In this document: piece after piece, positions 61,301-64,000 of the stretch
Layout: every line of letters starts with the position of its first letter
Position numbering within the stretch: the stretch's first letter is position 1
NCBI GenBank assembly: GCA_944548615.1
Contig: OX155980.1
Span: 3,467,884-3,531,883 of the forward strand
Direction of reading: 5' to 3'
DNA from: Micropterix aruncella
Taxonomy: Eukaryota > Arthropoda > Insecta > Lepidoptera > Micropterigidae
Length of the DNA stretch: 64,000 nt
Notes under the pieces: model-generated
Told to the model about the DNA's origin: nothing
What the model saw: only the letters and a program-made list of their open reading frames with translations
Database searches by the model: none
Translations under genes and position numbers: made by a program

Positions 61301-62034
61301 ATTTAACAAAAAAAAGTTGTATCGCTTGAGCATCGAGAGTAACCGACTGCGTGGGGCGGTTGTAGTTGGCACGAGGCTATATAAAGCGTCACGAGTAGCA
61401 GGCGATCGTCACGAAACAACTGCCGCAGGGCGGGCAACCCGGCGACACTGGTTACACTCAAAATGTCGGATCCATTGGCCCGGCTCACGTAAAGCCCCGC
61501 TAAGGGCAATTGCCCAGCGGAAGACGTCACGGGCCTTAGATAAGGCCCATCGAATGACTAATGCGCAATCGTCTTTAAGTACTGGATGTTTATAGAGATG
61601 TCAACGGGAATACTGTTTCAACGAAGATCTTTATTCTCTAAAAAATACGCTTCCAGCGCGAATAAATTGTTTCTAATAATTATAAATAAAATAGTTCATT
61701 TTTGTAACAGCAGCATGACGTTTGTAACAATACAAAGTGACACAACTTTAAAAAAATATATACAAAAATGTCCTTAACCGCGGTATAGATAACATCAGGT
61801 CAACTTCAACCTCATTTCTTAGGAGAACTACGTTTCCAGTCTCCTCCGATAAATAAGTCAGATACAGTTTTTGCAGAATGCGAAGTAATTCCCTCGCATG
61901 ATTGAATCCTGTAATTTAATTCACCTTTTTGAGGAGGGTCCCGCACGGGACCTGACCATGTGTTAGGCCGGCCAGAAAATAAGCTGGCCTTGTGGCACAT
62001 ACTGCATGGAACGAGTAGGCCGTTTGTGAAATAC
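61301..62034. other. unassigned stretch with a TATA-like box
   Basis: 61315-61600 is GC-rich and contains GGCTATATAAAGCG at 61374-61387, a good TATA box in an otherwise unrecognised context. It could be an LTR or leader promoter. The rest is AT-rich. Confidence 0.35.
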
Positions 62035-62037
62035 TAC

Positions 62038-62687
62038 TACAGCTGTCAACTACAACGGGCAAACCCGTCACCCCGGGACGTTTTAACGATATTAGATCGC
62101 TCTTTCTCTCGTAAGGTGAGCGCAGAAGACTTGGAGCGAAAAACAATCCACTGTCTAGTTACGCCATCTGCCCGTCGGAGGCCAACGCCTTACGGCGAGG
62201 TGCCGGGAAAGGTACACAGCGGACGGCCTCGCCCCCTGACTACCAGTTTGGAAGGCTATCTCCGTCTAGAATTAACCTTCAGCATATCTCCTGCTTCCTA
62301 GCTGGTTCCAGGATCGAGGTCGCTTGCGCGGTCCTCTACTTTATGAAGCGGTGATACGGTGACTACCGAATCTATCGAGAACCACGGCATTCTTTGCCCG
62401 GCTTATTCACCCGGGATCGGGTGGCCGAATGGTCGTTTCAAGAGCAGTTGCCATAATATTAACAACCACACCCGCTCTATAGGAACATTACTTTTCCCAG
62501 ACTCCCCCGGCTGTTAGTCGGAATGCACAATCGATTGGCTGAAGCTGCACGGTGCGCATACCGTCCAGGGGCGCCGGAAGGTTGACTTCTAGTGGAGGCC
62601 GCTGGATGGGTGTTGACCTGTGCGTTTGACCGACATTAAACAACTGGGTCTTAGTGGTTAAACTGCAACAGGGCCCATCAGCTCCCG
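62038..62687 (+). mobile_element. R650 repeat, first of two in series
   Basis: It begins ACAGCTGTCAACTACAACGG and ends GGGCCCATCAGCTCCCGAA. It carries the alternative middle segment at 62200-62340. It is more diverged from the next copy than a fresh tandem duplication would be. Confidence 0.8.
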
Positions 62688-62700
62688 AATGTGATATAGT

Positions 62701-63348
62701 AACTAGAGTTGTCGACTACAGCGGGCAAGACCGTCACCTAAGGAAGTTTTAACGATTAGTCGTTCTATCTCCCTGGAGTGAGCACAGAAGACTTAGGGCA
62801 AAAACAGTCCACCGTCTAGTTCCGCCACAAACCCGCCCTAACCGCGAGATAGCCAGGAGTGTCACCCAGCGGGCTTACACTCACGTCCTTACTTCCAATT
62901 GCGACCAGATTATTCCAGTCTCTCGAATGGTTACGAGTTCGAGGTCGCTTGCGCGGTCCTCTCCCTTACGAAGCGGTGAAACGGTGTACACCGAATCTAT
63001 CGCGGACCACGGCATCCTTTGCCCGGCTGCCAGGATCGGGTAGCCGATGGTCGTTTCAAGAGCAGTCGCCTTAAGGTCCGCAACTACCCCCGCTCTATAG
63101 GAAACAGTACTGCTTCCAGACTCCCCCGACTGTTAGTCAGGCAGATTGGCTTATGCCGCACGGTACGCAGACCGTCCAGGAGCGCCAGAAGGTTGATTCC
63201 CAGGGGAAACTGACCATGAGCCCGAGTCCTACCCAGGCTCGCTCTTCATGCGTGGAGACCGTCGTATGGGTGTTGACCCGTGAGTGTGACCAACCCTGAA
63301 CAGAATGGGTCTTCGTGGCCAACTCAGCAAGGGACCATTAACCCCCAA
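62701..63348 (+). mobile_element. R650 repeat, second of two in series, with target duplication
   Basis: It begins ACTAGAGTTGTCGACTAC and ends GACCATTAACCCCCAA. TGTGATATAGTA precedes it (62688-62699) and TGTGGTATAGTA follows it (63349-63360), a 12-bp duplication with one mismatch. It therefore appears to have inserted next to the 3' end of the first copy. Confidence 0.8.
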
Positions 63349-63360
63349 TGTGGTATAGTA

Positions 63361-63730
63361 GTAAGTAGGCAGAGCAGAGCAGAACATGTAGGAAGTATTT
63401 ATTGTAAGTAGGTAGGTCCGTCGAGCGCGAGCGAACGCGCCGCGCGCCGCGGCGGCGACCGGCCACAAAATTGGTGAACGGGGTTATTGGGTCAATCGAT
63501 GTTTAGTGGGCTCCGAGAGACGAGACGCGTGACGCAATACAAAGCGGACCGCTAGCTAGCTATTCCGCAGAAGAAGAAATCATCCTGCCCGCAGTGGGTG
63601 TGTGCGTACCACATTTTCCATGCCATGCCAAAGCCTGTGTTATTATAATAAGGTCCTAACACATATCTAAACGACCCTAGATAAACGCCCACGAAACCAG
63701 CAACACAGAACTACAAGAGCATCTGCAGGC
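63361..63730. other. unassigned, GC-rich patch at 63415-63545
   Basis: Contains AGTAGG(T/C)AG-type short repeats at 63361-63415, then CGCG-dense DNA like 59955-60040. No gene is recognised. Confidence 0.35.
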
Positions 63731-63925
63731 TTGAATTATGCCGTTCCCCGAGTTAATTCATCATTTGCCCAAAGGCAATTAAACTTTATCGCACCCAAAA
63801 TATTCAACCGTATTGATGACGACATAAAAAAATTGAAAGTACCTTTTTATTCAATAAAAAAATGGCTTCTTGACGATATAGCTCGTTCAAAGACAGAGAA
63901 TGATCTTCTGCAAATCATCTCTTAG
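63731..63925 (+). pseudogene. jockey-type LINE RT extreme C-terminus
   Basis: The frame reads YAVPRVNSSFAQRQLNFIAP then KIFNRIDDDIKKLK and YSIKKWLLDD, ending at TAG (63923). The pattern VPRxNSSFxQRxxxFxAPxIFN...KxWLL is the same polymerase end as at 43328-43519, from a related but distinct element. No catalytic part is present; it is a 5'-truncated copy. Confidence 0.75.
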
Positions 63926-64000
63926 AAATAATATACCTGCATAAATGTGTTATAAGATAATAAACATAATGTAACATGTATGTGTATGTGTGTATGTATG
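63926..64000. other. AT-rich 3' tail with GTATGT repeats at the window edge
   Basis: GTATGTGTATGTGTGTATGT microsatellite, cut by the window end. Confidence 0.6.

Noticed and set aside
61317..61595. 92-codon gene downstream of a TATA box
   Set aside because: The TATA-like word lies inside the frame, not before it, and the product has no recognisable features.

Overview
The window is transposon-dense, AT-rich insect DNA, most likely from a moth or butterfly. The evidence is the mix of families: Helitrons that sit exactly between A and T and end in a GCCGCGGGC...CAGCTAG terminus (a type well known from Lepidoptera), jockey-, I- and RTE-like LINE remnants, a Penelope-like element with a GIY-YIG domain, hAT elements with 8-bp target duplications, palindromic MITEs and very long (TA)n tracts. 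No bacterial, organellar or viral genome is visible. The only recognisable host gene piece is a 3'-terminal exon of ribosomal protein L27a (RpL27A/uL15) at 57806-57934 (+). Everything else that is recognisable is mobile or repetitive DNA.

Layout. 1-10 kb: a partial copy of a 590-bp hairpin repeat (called R590 here), a GC-rich foldback, a jockey-type LINE 3' end split by 0.9 kb of foreign DNA, a 93-bp minisatellite, a decayed I-type LINE with an RNase H domain, a ~650-bp repeat with a 9-bp target duplication (called R650 here), and a LINE RT remnant. 10-14.7 kb: 118-bp tandem units, (TA)n tracts alternating with short modules, and a pair of 620-bp LTR-like direct repeats round a 611-bp interior. 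14.7-27.3 kb: the main structure, a head-to-tail array of a 3,595-bp LINE encoding an N-terminal C2H2 finger, reverse transcriptase and a C-terminal restriction-like endonuclease. Copy A is complete, copy B is split by a 3,967-bp Helitron, and copy C is 5'-truncated. The Helitron interior is a 136-137-bp satellite of about 25 units with a tetrameric higher-order repeat of ~545 bp.

27.3-36 kb: dispersed repeats, another R650 copy with its own target duplication, a 390-bp (TA)n tract, a palindromic MITE, R590, a Penelope-like element with 492-bp inverted arms, a Helitron-like fragment and a 200-bp assembly gap inside (TA)n. 36-50 kb: MITEs and 5'-truncated LINE ends. 50-57 kb: a 568-bp Helitron, a 752-bp non-autonomous hAT, a 988-bp tandem duplication that caught one end of that hAT together with R590, and a 1.8-kb hAT that splits a LINE RT remnant and itself carries an R590 copy. 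57-64 kb: the RpL27A exon, several R650 copies (two in series at 62-63.4 kb) and a LINE tail.

The nesting gives a relative order of events. A LINE remnant was hit by a hAT, which was then hit by R590. The REL-endonuclease LINE was tandemly multiplied, and one copy was then hit by the satellite-bearing Helitron. All coordinates and identities were read by eye; no alignment or database search was run.
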